Source: Rozella allomycis CSF55 (taxonomy: Eukaryota; Rozellomycota). Taken from it: a DNA stretch of 35,046 nucleotides. Made by a program: the position numbers and the translations under genes. The stretch lies in the NCBI GenBank assembly GCA_000442015.1, contig KE560974.1:1-35046 (forward strand), written 5' to 3'. The notes below the pieces were generated by a model. The model had not been told where the DNA came from. It did not search any database and saw nothing but the letters and a program-made list of their open reading frames with translations. Positions 1-12,167 of this stretch are shown here, in pieces (the stretch's first letter is position 1; every line of letters starts with the position of its first letter).

Positions 1-3000
1 CTTTGAAAACAATGCCGATAATTTAACAATCTCCGACACAAAAATAAACTTCAATTGTTTAGTAACATCAGAGTTGCACATAAAGAACGTTTGGATGAAT
101 TTCGCTTGTTCGAGGAACAAGTCTAGATCGTCACGTGAAAGGGATGATTTTTTTGAAATGTTTTTGAAGAATGTAAACTAGATTAAAGGTAAAAGGGCAA
201 ATTACTATTTCGTGGAAAACGTTGGGGAATAGTTGGACGAGTCTTTGGGTGTCGAATCTCTGCAAGACGATGCGCAGTAGTGGGTAAACCTAATTTTTCA
301 AAAACAAGATAGTTACGTGACATAAACCCTGCGAGACTGGCAGTTTTAACAGTTCCACTATTTTCTCTTGGATGAGTGGAAGAAACGATAAATGTTGGTC
401 TTTGGCGCCAATAAAGATTACCAGTGACAATTTAGAAATGAAGTGGATCCTGTTTAGCGTTTCAGCTTCTTTTGACGAAAAGAGATTTGCAGCTGAAGGA
501 TTTACAGTTACTCTAGCGACCAATTCAGCGATTCTGTCTCTATCGTTTAAAGCGATTGCATTGATGACAGGAATTAAAACAGATGATGCGTCTAATTTAG
601 AATCGAGGAAATAATCCCAAACTTGTTTTTTCCAAACTTTGATTGTTGATTGAATTTTTGATAGATGGATTAATATTTGTGAAATTTCAGATTTGATTTG
701 TTCGTCTGAATCTTTTAGTTTATTTAGCAAGTGGTAATCAAAGAATGAAGAAATATTAATAATTTTGTCGAGATCAGAAGAATAGATGGATTTGAGATTT
801 GGAAATATTTCATTTGAGAGAATATTTAAAGCTTCTTTCTGTAACAGTTGATCATTTTCAGTTGAAATTAAAATTGAATTTTCAATAAATTTTGAGTAAA
901 TTTCCTAATTTAAAAATAGAACAAAAAAATACAGAAATTTCAGGAATGTTTGAAATTAGAAGAATATTTTTGATTAAAAGACAACAAGGAGAATAAATGT
1001 TCTTGCAATTGCCAGAGAGAATATCTTTAAAGAGAGGCAACAGAAGAGTTGAAATTTCATCTACTTGAGATTCATTTAAACAATTTAGAGTTAAACTGGA
1101 TAGAAAATATAATAAAGTTTTTTCATTGCTAGAAAATATTTTAAAAAGATTTTACTAATTTTTATCATTGAAAAAGATTCGTTTAATCTTATCTATCCCT
1201 AATCCCGGTACACGGATTCTAATAATCTCAATAAGAAATTTTAAAGTTTCCAAAAGAATATCAGAAAAAGCATTATAAAAAATAGTTTCAATTTTTGTAT
1301 TCTAAAAATAGAAATTGAATTAAGATTACTTTGAAGGTAGCAAAGACTTCTAAAACAGATTCTAATAAGAGAAAAGGATTTTGATGATAAACATTTTTCA
1401 TGAAATTTTCTAATTTTGTACAAGATGAATTTAAGATTCCATAATGAATTAGATTTGGTAGAAGAATAAAGAAATCATCAGAAATTCTTTCAGTTGATTC
1501 GAATAGATCGTTTAAATCACCCCTGCTTTTTCTAGAGAATCGTTTAGTGATTGTAGAGAGTGAATTTGATCTATTCTGTAGAGTTCTTCCATATTGAGCC
1601 TTGTCTTTACTCAAAGCAATCAAATACAAACTAGCCAACAGAAAAGTTTGAGAGGGTGAATTGTTTGAAGTAGTTGTAGTAGAGGGAGAAGTGTTTGAAG
1701 TAGTTGTAGCTGATGTTGTAGTAGAGGGTGAAGTAGTAGAGGGTGAAATAGCTTCAACGTATAAACTATAACCTTGTATAGTATCTTCTTTAACATCTTC
1801 AACTTTAACTTTAATCTCTTCAACTTTAACATCCTCAACTTCAACTTCTCCATTCTCTTTAGCATCTTCAAGAAAATAGGTTAGTAGTGGAATGAATAGC
1901 TTGGAATATGGAAAAGAAAGACTAGTAAAGATACAATCAATGAAATCTAGATATTGATCAATTATAGGATTAAAAGAAGAAAAAGCAAATTTGAATAAAT
2001 CCAAGAGAGAATCTTCATTTAATTTAAAGTTTGGAAGAATAAATAAACATTTTAATTGTAAATCAAATTTGTAATGTTTAATAAAGATGAATAAACTGGA
2101 AATGATTAATTGAGAACTTTCAGGTGGTATTTCAAGGGTAGGAATTAATAAATTTAGTAAATCAAAAGCTTCCAACTGAGCCTGATGAGAGTAGTTTGAA
2201 TTAGAGTAGCTATGAGAGTTTGAGGTAGAGATAGAGAAGTTGTTACATTGAACATTACCAGTAACACCTCTACTTATGATGGAACTACTTCCCCCTACTA
2301 CCCTTTCTCCTACTCTTTCCCCCTCACTACCTACCCTTCCCCCTTCATCCCTCACCTCTCCAATCATGCAAATAATCTTTAGACAAATGTTGAATAAAAG
2401 AATATTAAACGTTGAAGAATCTAATTCATAAATTCTAGAGAGTTCATTAATCTTTGAAGAATTAATATTACAGTTTAAACAATTGATAGATTTCTGTTTA
2501 GATAATAAAAAATTTAAAGATTTTAAAGAATAATGAATATGAGAAGAATTGAAAAATCTTGAATAATAAAAAACTTTGATTTCTTGATTAAAAATATTTT
2601 CAATTTTAATTTCAGATTTAGAAAAGTTTATTAAAATTAAATTTAAAAAAGATTCAAATATTTTAGAATAATTTTTAATTGAATAAAACCAAATTTCAAC
2701 TTTAATTTTTATAAAAATATTTTCACTCTTCATTAAATCTATCATTAAGAAAATAGATTGATCTAAATTTATTTCTTCATCTTCTGAATATTTCCAAAAC
2801 TTTATAAATCTTTCTATATGAGGTTTGAAATTACAATTGTTATCTTTATAACACTTGAAATCTTTATATCCCTTGAAATCTCTCTCTCTATAACCCCTAA
2901 CATCTCTATCTTGGTTTATTAGTTTGGCTAGGGTTAAATCTATTTCTTTATTTTCTAATCTAATTAATAATTTTGAAACTCTTTTATGAAATTTACTAAA

Positions 3001-5230
3001 TTCATCATCTAGAAATTCCCAAATTTTACAGATTAGATCTGACAATTTTTTTATTGGAATAAATTTTTCTATTTTTATTAATAGATCACACATTATTTCA
3101 CAAATTTCAAATTCTTTTATTTCTTTAATAAATTCTACAATCTTGTCACTCTCAAATGATTCTCTCCAATTAGTCAAATAAACAAAATTTTCAAATGAAA
3201 TCAAATCTATCAATCTAATAAAACTGGAAATCAAATTCAAATTTTTTTCTTTTAAAATAATCTTTTGAAATTTCACCAAAACTAAATCCAACAATTGGGG
3301 TCCCTTCAACGATGCCATTTCATTATTAAATTCATTCAAATAGAACCCCTCAACAATTGAAACAAAATCATTCTGAAGGGATGTGAATGGAAATGGAGTA
3401 AAGGGAAGTGGTGAAAGTGGCAAGGGATTTAAAGTTAATGGTATAGTAGTTAAAGATGTTAATGGCAAGGGATTTAAAGTAGTTAATGTTGATGTCTCTT
3501 GAGTATTAATGGTAAGGTTTTCAACTTGATTGTTTACAGTAAAAGATTCAACTTTTCTACTACCCTCACCTTCACCCTGTTCAGTCTTTACTGTTATTTC
3601 ATGGTTTGATGTTGTTGGTGATAGGGGATTGCTAGATGATATAATCTTCATTCTTTCTATTGTTCTCTCTAAATATTTCACTTGAATCAAATTCATCTTT
3701 TCATTCCCACTCTCACTTGTAACATTTTCCCTTGTAACGTTTTCACTTTCACATCTATTCTCTTCCCTTTCACTGCTACTCCCATCACAGTCACTGCCCA
3801 TCTTTTCTAGTAAATACAAATGCTGAAATGGTAAATGAAATCTACTCTACATCACCCAAACATCCATTACCTAATAGCCTCATCATCAAATATCTTCAAA
3901 TGATCAAAAATAAATTCAAATTCCAAATAAAACTCATTCGAAATATTCTTCAATTTCTGAAACAACATTTCCCAAATTTCAAATGTATCGCAAATTTCAT
4001 AAAACATATTCGCCGTCTGCAAAATAATCTCAAATTCTTCTTCTTTTTTTATTCTCATCAAATTGGAAATTGATTCATAAAATATTTCTTTAATCAAAAT
4101 ATTCCCAATCTCACTTTTATCCATCAATGATATCATCACTTTATAGCCTCGTATCATTTTACTCTTGTCTCTTATCATTCTCTTCAACGTTTCTATCAAT
4201 ATTTCTTTTTCATCCCCCTTTATACTCTTTTCCTCCTCTTCCTCATTCTCACTATCTAAAAACCACGAAAACACCCTCACATTCCACTCTTTTAAAATAT
4301 TTACCTTCTTGTCAATGAATTATCTTTTCTTAATATACAATACAACAATTCTTCTGTAAAATTAATCACCTCTTCTCTATCCTGTCCCTTTATCCTCTTC
4401 TTTATTTGATTAGACACTTCCAACGCATTCCTAACAGTCAACACCCTACCATCCCTAAACGACTCCACCAACGCTCTCATCACAATCACTATATCCCCCT
4501 TCTCTCCAACCTCTCTCATCTCACTCATCATTCATTACCTCCATTCTTATTCACATAATTATACCCTCCAATCCTATGACTCTCATTCATCTCAATAGCC
4601 TCCCACACCCCATCATAAAAACTTCCGCCACTCCTCTTCAACTCATTCATCAACTCCACAGTCTATTTTCAACCTCTCAAACTTTTACCTTTTCAAAATA
4701 CTCACTCCCCTCCTCCTCCATCCCCCCAAACAAACTCAATATCACATTCCTCATACAATACCCAATCTTCCCTCCCAAACAAACTACATACTTTTCCATC
4801 ACACTCAACCACAATGGCTTCACATTCATCGACGCGTACCCATAAAACCCCAAAAACGCATACATATACACACCTCTCACTCATACACAAAATAATTACC
4901 TATTAAATCCACAAAACAACCCATACCGAAATTATCAACAAGCTTGCATTCGCTAACTCGCCCCAACACAACCTCATACACCTCCAACGTCTTTTGATGC
5001 ACACCAGCTGGCAAGGCGCCATTCAAACACTGCGAAAGGCGCTTAAAGATCAGTCTCTTACGCGGAACACTAGGTATACCGTCATTCGCTAATATACATT
5101 TCTGCAGCCGAGTCAAAAATGTTATTATATCCGGCCACTCCTTTACATCAGTCTCAAAAGAACCAAGAATACGGTCAACAGATAGCACATACTTTTTGTA
5201 CCGAGATTCCTTTTTAAAATCCAAAGACAT
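1..5230 (-). CDS. DOP1: DOP1/Dopey family trafficking protein, C-terminus off the left edge
   Basis: DOP1 is a large peripheral membrane protein that works with MON2 (and NEO1 in yeast) in endosome-Golgi traffic. The first 200 residues are a clear Dopey_N domain: RYKKYVLSVDRILGSF, QCLNGALPAGVHQKTLEVYE, GYASMNVKPLW and, later, KDNSLTRRVFSWFLD. Conserved helical blocks recur after the long exon (NPFLLLESVLEVFATFK) and near the end (LLRIVLQRFDTQRLVQLFP). Eleven exons are separated by ten introns: 4874-4899, 4663-4688, 4513-4538, 4276-4304, 3845-3870, 1302-1329, 1129-1155, 905-932, 290-316 and 178-205. All are 26-29 nt and every junction keeps frame. About 1653 codons are present, close to the 1698 residues of yeast Dop1, so only the extreme C-terminus should be missing. 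Exon 6 (3844-1330) is very AT-rich and has Pro/Thr/Ser-rich low-complexity insertions unlike the family. The start is the first ATG before the conserved N-terminal block. Confidence 0.93.
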
Positions 5231-5331
5231 GTGGCTTACATCCCAGTTGATGCAGCAATCATATAGCTCACTGGAAAATACTCAAACAACATTATTCTTA
5301 AAATCTATACATAAACTAATAAACTATTTTA

Positions 5332-6036
5332 TTAATCCTTTTTAAGTTCAAACAATTCCTTGGAGGTACCATCCTTGGTAATAACATAGATTTCCAAATA
5401 ATCACCAGTATAAATATCTCTCTCAGTCGCAGACGTAAATGCATCCTTGACAATCGACTTTACCTTTTCCAAAGGCAACGGCACTCTCCTAGCAGTCAGA
5501 TTCTTAAACATAATCTGGTTGTCCAACAGCGGCTGTATCAACGACGCAGCCGACCCACCAGCTCTACACCACTCTCTCTCATAACTGCCAACAGGATCAA
5601 ACGAATACACAGCTCCTTTCCCCTCATCATCCAGCCCAGCAACAATGTTGTGCACATAGTACGGAAAAAATCGCTTCTGGTACAGCATTATAGCCAACAT
5701 CTGCGCAACAGCCGGCGAACTCATATCCTTGTCATGCTTATGCTTGTACAACTGGATTATTCAAACAATACACTGTTACGTCAACTTGAGTACGGATACG
5801 CTTTGATAATTCTACAGCATCCGCATGGAAACCAGCACTCGCAAGCACAGTTCTCGATGTAAGCTGGAATGTCTTGGGAACATATCGGGCATTGATCGAA
5901 TAGCCTTCACTCTGGCGTGTATCGGCGGCTATGACACAATAGTCCTCTCCAGCTATGGCTACTATCGTTCTATATCATTTACAATAATTAAATACCCTCC
6001 GTTCTCTGTATATGGATAAAAACGGTGTTCAATCAT
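5332..6036 (-). CDS. PRE7: 20S proteasome subunit beta-6 (PSMB1/Pre7)
   Basis: Non-catalytic beta-6 subunit of the 20S proteasome core, acting in cytosol and nucleus. Three exons (6036-5996, 5969-5780, 5751-5332) with introns 5970-5995 (26 nt) and 5752-5779 (28 nt) join to a 216-residue protein. Diagnostic stretches are PYTENGGTIVAIAGED, ADTRQSEGYSINARY, KRFFPYYVHNIVAGLDDEGK, GAVYSFDPVGSYERE, AGGSAASLIQPLLDNQ and SATERDIYTGD, with a C-terminal ELKKD as in yeast Pre7. The N-terminus (MIEHRFYPY) matches the yeast form but lacks the longer propeptide, so the protein is slightly shorter than usual. About 100 bp separate it from DOP1 downstream and from KAE1 upstream, all on the minus strand. Confidence 0.96.
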
Positions 6037-6138
6037 GGTCGGCTAGGGTAACTTGTAAATTTGGTAAATTATTTGAGCCAAGGCAGAACAAAAAAACTAA
6101 ATAATCTATTTTCTTATTATGAATGATTTATTATTTTA

Positions 6139-7283
6139 TTATGAGCGCCATGTAACATGGACTTGGTCGGTTCGAAATCTTTGTGTCACAGTTGAATCTT
6201 CTAATGGCAGTGTTATACCAGATTTATACATTAACAGTCCGGCATGGGCAATCATAATACCGTTGTCTATACAAAATCTGATGAATAGACAAATTTTAAA
6301 TTACCGCTCGTCAGTTGCATATATTTGCCCGCCTCTTTGCTCAACCATTTTACCCATCATTTCTTGAAGATGCTCGTTACATCCAACACCTCCAACTACA
6401 AGAACTTCGTTTGTTCCAATATGCGCCATGGCCCGTTCAGTAATTTCTATAAGCATCGCGAATACCGTCTCTTGTAATGAAAAACACAAATCTTCAACGG
6501 TCGCTGTGCCGTCTGCCAACATCTTTTCCGCCGCTAATTCTATAAAAGAAAGAATCCCAGAGAACGAAACATCCATTCCTTTAACAACATATGGAAGATC
6601 AATAAACTTTGTCCCCCTATTTTTATAAAGTCACTTCTGTTACTTTTTGGCAGCTTGTTCAATATTGTATCCCGGTGAGGGATCATTCGGCAACTTGACA
6701 ATACGTGCGAATCTATCCAAGCAATTACCAACAGCGATATCAATAGTTTCTCCAAATATTCTGTATCTTTCGTTACTCATATACTTTAAAAATACCTGTT
6801 TTCGGAATAGGCTATCACTTGAGTATTTCCACCAGACACATATAGCACAACTGGATTGTTCGCACCAGTAATCAACCGTCCCATTTCAATATCTTGTCCA
6901 GCAAGTATATAGTAATTTACGCCCAATACAATGATTTACACCAACCAAAGGCTTATTCCATAGCAATGACAGTGTTCTTGCAACTAAGGCAACACTTTGA
7001 AGAGGTTGTGCCATACCTGGACCTATAATGTATGTAAAAATTGCATTTTACCTTTAGTAAAGCAAATGCAATCAATATCTTCAGATTTAAGGTTTGCTTC
7101 ATCTAAAGATCTTTCAATTAGATGCAGAATATGATCTTTGTGATGCCTGGCAGTGTCTTTAGGTAGAAACCCTTCACCTGGAGGTGTTATATATGTGTGT
7201 CGTAAATTTGATAAAATCTCTTCGTCTCTTATAATGCCTACACCAAGTTTATTGGCTGATCCTTCTAGACCAAGTGCGATCAT
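6139..7283 (-). CDS. KAE1: tRNA N6-adenosine threonylcarbamoyltransferase, KEOPS subunit Kae1/OSGEP
   Basis: Kae1 is the catalytic ASKHA-fold subunit of KEOPS and makes t6A37 in ANN-decoding tRNAs. Six exons are separated by introns 7023-7051, 6893-6920, 6767-6795, 6617-6643 and 6278-6304 (29, 28, 29, 27, 27 nt), giving 334 residues against 335 for human OSGEP. Hallmarks in order are [41 protein letters not shown], the metal-binding pair in NHCIGHIEMG (His108, His112), [66 protein letters not shown] and [13 protein letters not shown]. The absence of a mitochondrial presequence points to the cytosolic/nuclear paralogue rather than Qri7. Start: ATG at 7283; an in-frame GTG lies further upstream but the family begins at this Met. 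Confidence 0.96.
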
Positions 7284-7359
7284 TTTTGACCTCCTCAAGC
7301 CACAGTCCACTAGTATACAGGAATAGACAGAAAAGTGAGATCAATTTGAAACTCTAAAT

Positions 7360-8386
<1,027 letters not shown>

Positions 8387-8699
8387 TAAAGTTAGCTGAC
8401 GCTATAATGTATCATTATAACAAATAATTAAATGTGGCAATTTGTGAATGCTTTGAGCGGATTCCAAATGAGAAACATGATTATTAGTAGTTATTGCATT
8501 AGTTGCAGTCACAAGCTTACCAACTTAAGATTGATTTGTAATGCCTTAATTACCAATACTAGTTTAATAAAATACTATTAGTTGGACTTTCTATAATTCG
8601 TATTTTAATGAATACGCCACGACANACGCCACGGTGAAGCGCTTGAAGATATATGAAGAATCGGCAATGAAATACTTTAAACATTTATTTAAAATCTTA
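8387..8699. other. Noncoding gap between RNF121-like gene and 7TM gene, with one ambiguous base
   Basis: About 313 bp of AT-rich sequence with no convincing ORF. It must hold the RNF121-like promoter and the 3' end of the seven-helix gene. The only ambiguous base of the window (N at 8625) lies between two copies of ACGCCACG, so the copy number of a short direct repeat may be mis-assembled here. Confidence 0.6.
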
Positions 8700-9584
8700 T
8701 TAAGTCGCTGCAGGTTTTAAGCGCATATTACTGGTGTTGGCCGGGTTCAAATTGTTCATAGTGTTAGTCTTCGTTTCATTTCGAAGGCCAGTTGCTGTAC
8801 TTCCTCCCTTTTTAGAGTCTGATTTCAGCCACAAATCTCCAAAGTTTTCAACAAATGTAATGCAATTGTGCAGTATAATCAAAGAGACAGATAGATAGTA
8901 TGTTCCAGGCAAAGCTACCATTACAAACAAACCAAGTGACCAAAGAATAAGCCCGGCAAAGTTCATGGTGTTAATTTTTGTAACCAAAAGCTTCAAGGAT
9001 TGATTTTGCGTTGGAAAACTCTTCATCTGTTGTCTGAGTTTTAAAGTGAAAAGTGCGGAACCTACTATTGTATTTTCAAAGAACACTAAAATTGTTAGCA
9101 ATTGAAACACGCTTGAAAACACTACAGGTAAAATAGGTGAACGATATATTTCGACAATTCCAAGTATAATCCATCCGCCAACAAATATTGTGTTTCCTAT
9201 TATAGTTGCCTTTTGTAATAAAGCTCGCTTCACGGGATTTACGACAATTGAGAAATATTTGAGGACGGAAAGAAGAGTTGTAATCAAAGCAGTTGAATTT
9301 GAAAGAGTGATGAATGCAGCATAAAGAGGCTTATTCGTTGTCAAATTCTCTGGGTTAAACAAAGCGTATGAGTATAATATACAATACAAAGGAAGAGTCA
9401 ATAAAAAGCAAGCGGCGATCCAATGTCGATTAGTTTTGACACCATTTTGTATATCTGTTCTAACTCGAAATATTACCAAGATAACATTGAAAATAGTAAA
9501 GAGAGCGCCAATGCCTGCCAAATAGTACGATAAGGGAGGAATAGGACCCGAGGACATTTTTGAAACAAAAATTTCCGATGGCAA
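8700..9584 (-). CDS. Orphan seven-helix membrane protein (GPCR-like topology)
   Basis: Single-exon 294-residue protein. Seven hydrophobic segments are visible at about residues 19-39, 54-74, 87-109, 126-146, 153-181, 207-227 and 229-247, followed by a polar, Asn/Thr/Lys-rich tail of about 45 residues. Short loops and a polar cytoplasmic-type tail resemble a 7TM receptor, but I see no DRY, NPxxY or other class signature, so a receptor role is only a possibility; an orphan transporter is equally open. The start may be Met1 (9584) or Met10 (9557), which begins MSSGPIPPLSYY. It is divergently transcribed from a secreted-protein gene only 82 bp away, and unlike its conserved neighbours it has no intron. 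Confidence 0.75.
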   Translation of the reverse strand: MPSEIFVSKMSSGPIPPLSYYLAGIGALFTIFNVILVIFRVRTDIQNGVKTNRHWIAACFLLTLPLYCILYSYALFNPENLTTNKPLYAAFITLSNSTALITTLLSVLKYFSIVVNPVKRALLQKATIIGNTIFVGGWIILGIVEIYRSPILPVVFSSVFQLLTILVFFENTIVGSALFTLKLRQQMKSFPTQNQSLKLLVTKINTMNFAGLILWSLGLFVMVALPGTYYLSVSLIILHNCITFVENFGDLWLKSDSKKGGSTATGLRNETKTNTMNNLNPANTSNMRLKPAAT

Positions 9585-9666
9585 TGTATATTTAGATTAC
9601 ATGTACTAGATGACTTGTAAAATGCGAACACTGATAATTCCAATTTATTGAAACCACGTTTTTCAT
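9585..9666. promoter_or_regulatory. 82-bp divergent intergenic region (7TM gene / secreted-protein gene)
   Basis: Only 82 bp separate the ATGs of two oppositely transcribed genes, so both core promoters must overlap here or extend into coding sequence. The stretch contains the short palindrome ACATGT. No TATA element can be assigned with confidence in such AT-rich DNA. Confidence 0.4.
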
Positions 9667-10959
9667 ATGCTAAGCCCCATGAAGTTTTTGCTTTGGTCAC
9701 TTTTTGTCATAGGGTTGTCATGTACTAAAACTAACCATCTCGAAATGAATGATAATATTCACGCAAAGGAGGCTATTTATGCTGAATATTTTAAGAACGC
9801 AAATGAACTAATTCCTAAAATCATCAGTGAAGAATATAGACATCTAATCAATTATGTTAACGATTATCTTGTAACACACTCAGCCCTTATGATTCCTTTT
9901 CATCAAGGTGATGTGGCTCTGCCACCAGCCCTAGAAGATGAGCTATTGAAGTTGTATACCGCTTACCATACAAGGGTATATCAAACAATACATCTAGTAT
10001 CGAATAAGAATGACATTTCAAAAATCATTGAAGATAGCAAAGTCTCCAAAAAGATGATGACCGTCTTACTAAATGCGATGTCAGCTTTGTTCAAAGAGAT
10101 GGAGACCGCATTAAGTGAGCAGTTGGACATGTTGATTGATGTGATAAATAATTTTGGTACCGTAGATTCTAGAATGAATCATTTCTCCGGGTTTCAATGT
10201 TTAAACTTTGTGGTTAAATTTGAAGCCTTAATTCCAAAAACATTAAATCGCGAAATTCGTAAAGAGCTTTTAAAGAATTTACGTTCTAAACTAGCGGAAC
10301 GTGATGTACAAGCTGCGCTTATGGCAAAGACTATGTTTACCGCGTTTAAAGATCTATTGAATGAAACAAAGCGTAAAATAACATCTGAAGAGAGTCTTCC
10401 CTGTGATTATCAAATATTATCAGCCCAGCATGTCTTCCATTCTTATGCGATTGTTTCATTGGCAAAATTGGTGGACACATTTATGAAAAGCAAAAAAGAC
10501 CAGATAGATTATTTTACCTACAACCAAATTCTTAAAAACTACTTTGATAACATTGAAAATGATTTGGCGCCTGCTTTGGAAGAGCTGGACAAGAAAATCC
10601 CAAAAATGTTTTTTCCTTTCAAACAAATAATATCTTCACAATATCTTTCATTTAAGTTTGGCTTACTGGAAACCGCTCATCAGTTGGCTTATCATTCTCA
10701 ATCGTCTCCTGTTCTGAAATCAAAAATAGCAGAGACTATTAGTAAAAAAATGAGCCAATTTACACATTTGCATCTACAACTTAAAAATCACCCTGTTAAA
10801 ATCACTGATGCACATGATGAAGTTCTTGAATCTATTCTTTTTCAATACATTCAAGACTTCAATAAAGGGCCAAGATCGTTCAAGCAAAGACATTCTCTAC
10901 CTGAAACTTTATCAGCTATACTTGTAGATCTTGGAAAGCCTATAGAAAACGAAAATTAA
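9667..10959 (+). CDS. Secreted helical protein, family member A
   Basis: Single-exon, 430 residues. A signal peptide is visible (MKFLLWSLFVIGLSC from Met5; Met1 adds MLSP). The rest is predicted to be mainly helical and soluble. Residues about 63-112 (NDYLVTHSALMIPFHQ then PPALEDELLKLYTAYH) match the N-terminal block of members C and D, and FQYIQDFNKGPRSF near residue 400 matches YLSDFDKGPRSF in member C. No known domain is recognised. The next gene (member B) starts 67 bp downstream on the same strand. A secreted role, for example as a host- or surface-directed protein, is inferred from the signal peptide and family expansion only. Confidence 0.8.
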   Translation: MLSPMKFLLWSLFVIGLSCTKTNHLEMNDNIHAKEAIYAEYFKNANELIPKIISEEYRHLINYVNDYLVTHSALMIPFHQGDVALPPALEDELLKLYTAYHTRVYQTIHLVSNKNDISKIIEDSKVSKKMMTVLLNAMSALFKEMETALSEQLDMLIDVINNFGTVDSRMNHFSGFQCLNFVVKFEALIPKTLNREIRKELLKNLRSKLAERDVQAALMAKTMFTAFKDLLNETKRKITSEESLPCDYQILSAQHVFHSYAIVSLAKLVDTFMKSKKDQIDYFTYNQILKNYFDNIENDLAPALEELDKKIPKMFFPFKQIISSQYLSFKFGLLETAHQLAYHSQSSPVLKSKIAETISKKMSQFTHLHLQLKNHPVKITDAHDEVLESILFQYIQDFNKGPRSFKQRHSLPETLSAILVDLGKPIENEN

Positions 10960-11026
10960 AATAAAGACTTAGAATTTTCTTTTCCATTTTTCCTATTTTC
11001 CGGAAGGTCCATCCATACCCCTGTAG

Positions 11027-12046
11027 ATGCGGTCAATTTTTTTTCTGGCTCTGATTTCGTTGACATCTATTCTTTCTCAAGGTCCTATCCGTGTACCTGA
11101 TATTACTAAGGCTATTGACGAAAAACTATTGCTGGGTGGTATCACCCCCTTTCTTTTAGATGAATGCCATCAGTACATCCAAAAAAACAAAGGGAAAAGG
11201 AAAGACGTAAACACACAGGTACATTGGATTATGTCTAATCTGCTGCATTCTTTGAGGTTTTCATTTGGCGTTCTGGGTGACCTTCATAGCATGACCAGTG
11301 CTGTAGATATCTCAAATTACGTTTTGGAAGGCGAAATGTCAGCAATGGAGTCAAAGAGTGTCGTTTCAATCTTATTAACAGCTACATTAGATTTTTATGC
11401 ATCTTCTTTGGATACTTTTAATGAGATTGAACAAATGTTAGAGTCCAAATTGATAACAAGGAAAGATATACATAAAAAATTGGGATATAACATTTATGAT
11501 ATTAAGGAATTCAATACTATGAAGGACTCATTGAATCAAATTATCGAGAACGGACTCAAGAAACCAGAATCCATTCAAAGATTGCGCAGGAAACTACAAC
11601 AATTTCACTCTGAAATAATATCATTTGAAGAGAAAGGACAAAAAGATTTGCTTGATACTACTCAATATGCTATCGTTTATGTTGCAAAGGCCGCGTGGTT
11701 TCTACTTCGTGAGCTTTCAATTAAAGATCCCGATGCACAGCTTGTTTATGTTCCTGAAAGAAATACAATAGTACTACCTGGATATCAAAACAACGAATTT
11801 CTTGATTACACTAGAGTTCGCGATGCCATTGCTGTCTTAAATAAGATTAGGTTTTCATCAGAATTAATGCCATATAGAGAATATTTCGCTTTCATTTTTA
11901 GGTATACAAAAGATCTTAGTGAACGCCGCAAGTTTGATGAGCTTGTTCTGGTATTTCTTCAAACTTTTAAAATACATGGCCCATCATTCACTATTATACA
12001 AGATAGAATTGTGCATTTATTAAAAACGAATTTTAAAAGTAAATAA
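11027..12046 (+). CDS. Secreted helical protein, divergent family member B
   Basis: Single-exon, 339 residues. It starts with a clear signal peptide (MRSIFFLALISLTSILSQ), followed by a mostly helical, Lys/Glu-rich body with almost no Cys. The C-terminal FLQTFKIHGPSF resembles the DF.KGPRSF block of members A and C and sits at the same relative position; otherwise similarity is weak, so membership is likely but not certain. It lies 67 bp downstream of member A and converges on member C. Function unknown. Confidence 0.75.
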   Translation: MRSIFFLALISLTSILSQGPIRVPDITKAIDEKLLLGGITPFLLDECHQYIQKNKGKRKDVNTQVHWIMSNLLHSLRFSFGVLGDLHSMTSAVDISNYVLEGEMSAMESKSVVSILLTATLDFYASSLDTFNEIEQMLESKLITRKDIHKKLGYNIYDIKEFNTMKDSLNQIIENGLKKPESIQRLRRKLQQFHSEIISFEEKGQKDLLDTTQYAIVYVAKAAWFLLRELSIKDPDAQLVYVPERNTIVLPGYQNNEFLDYTRVRDAIAVLNKIRFSSELMPYREYFAFIFRYTKDLSERRKFDELVLVFLQTFKIHGPSFTIIQDRIVHLLKTNFKSK

Positions 12047-12167
12047 AACCTTTACGCTGCCACTACTTCATATCTTAATCTTAACACTTTAATTATTATT
12101 AGAAACAAAGAAACAAGTTCTCGTTAACTGTTAAAAACAAAGAATTAGATTAAAGCTAAATGTAAAT

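Noticed and set aside
1-5230. Ciliate origin suggested by 26-29 nt introns.
   Set aside because: TAA and TAG are used as normal stops at gene ends and never occur inside conserved exons, and the proteins resemble fungal or animal orthologues.
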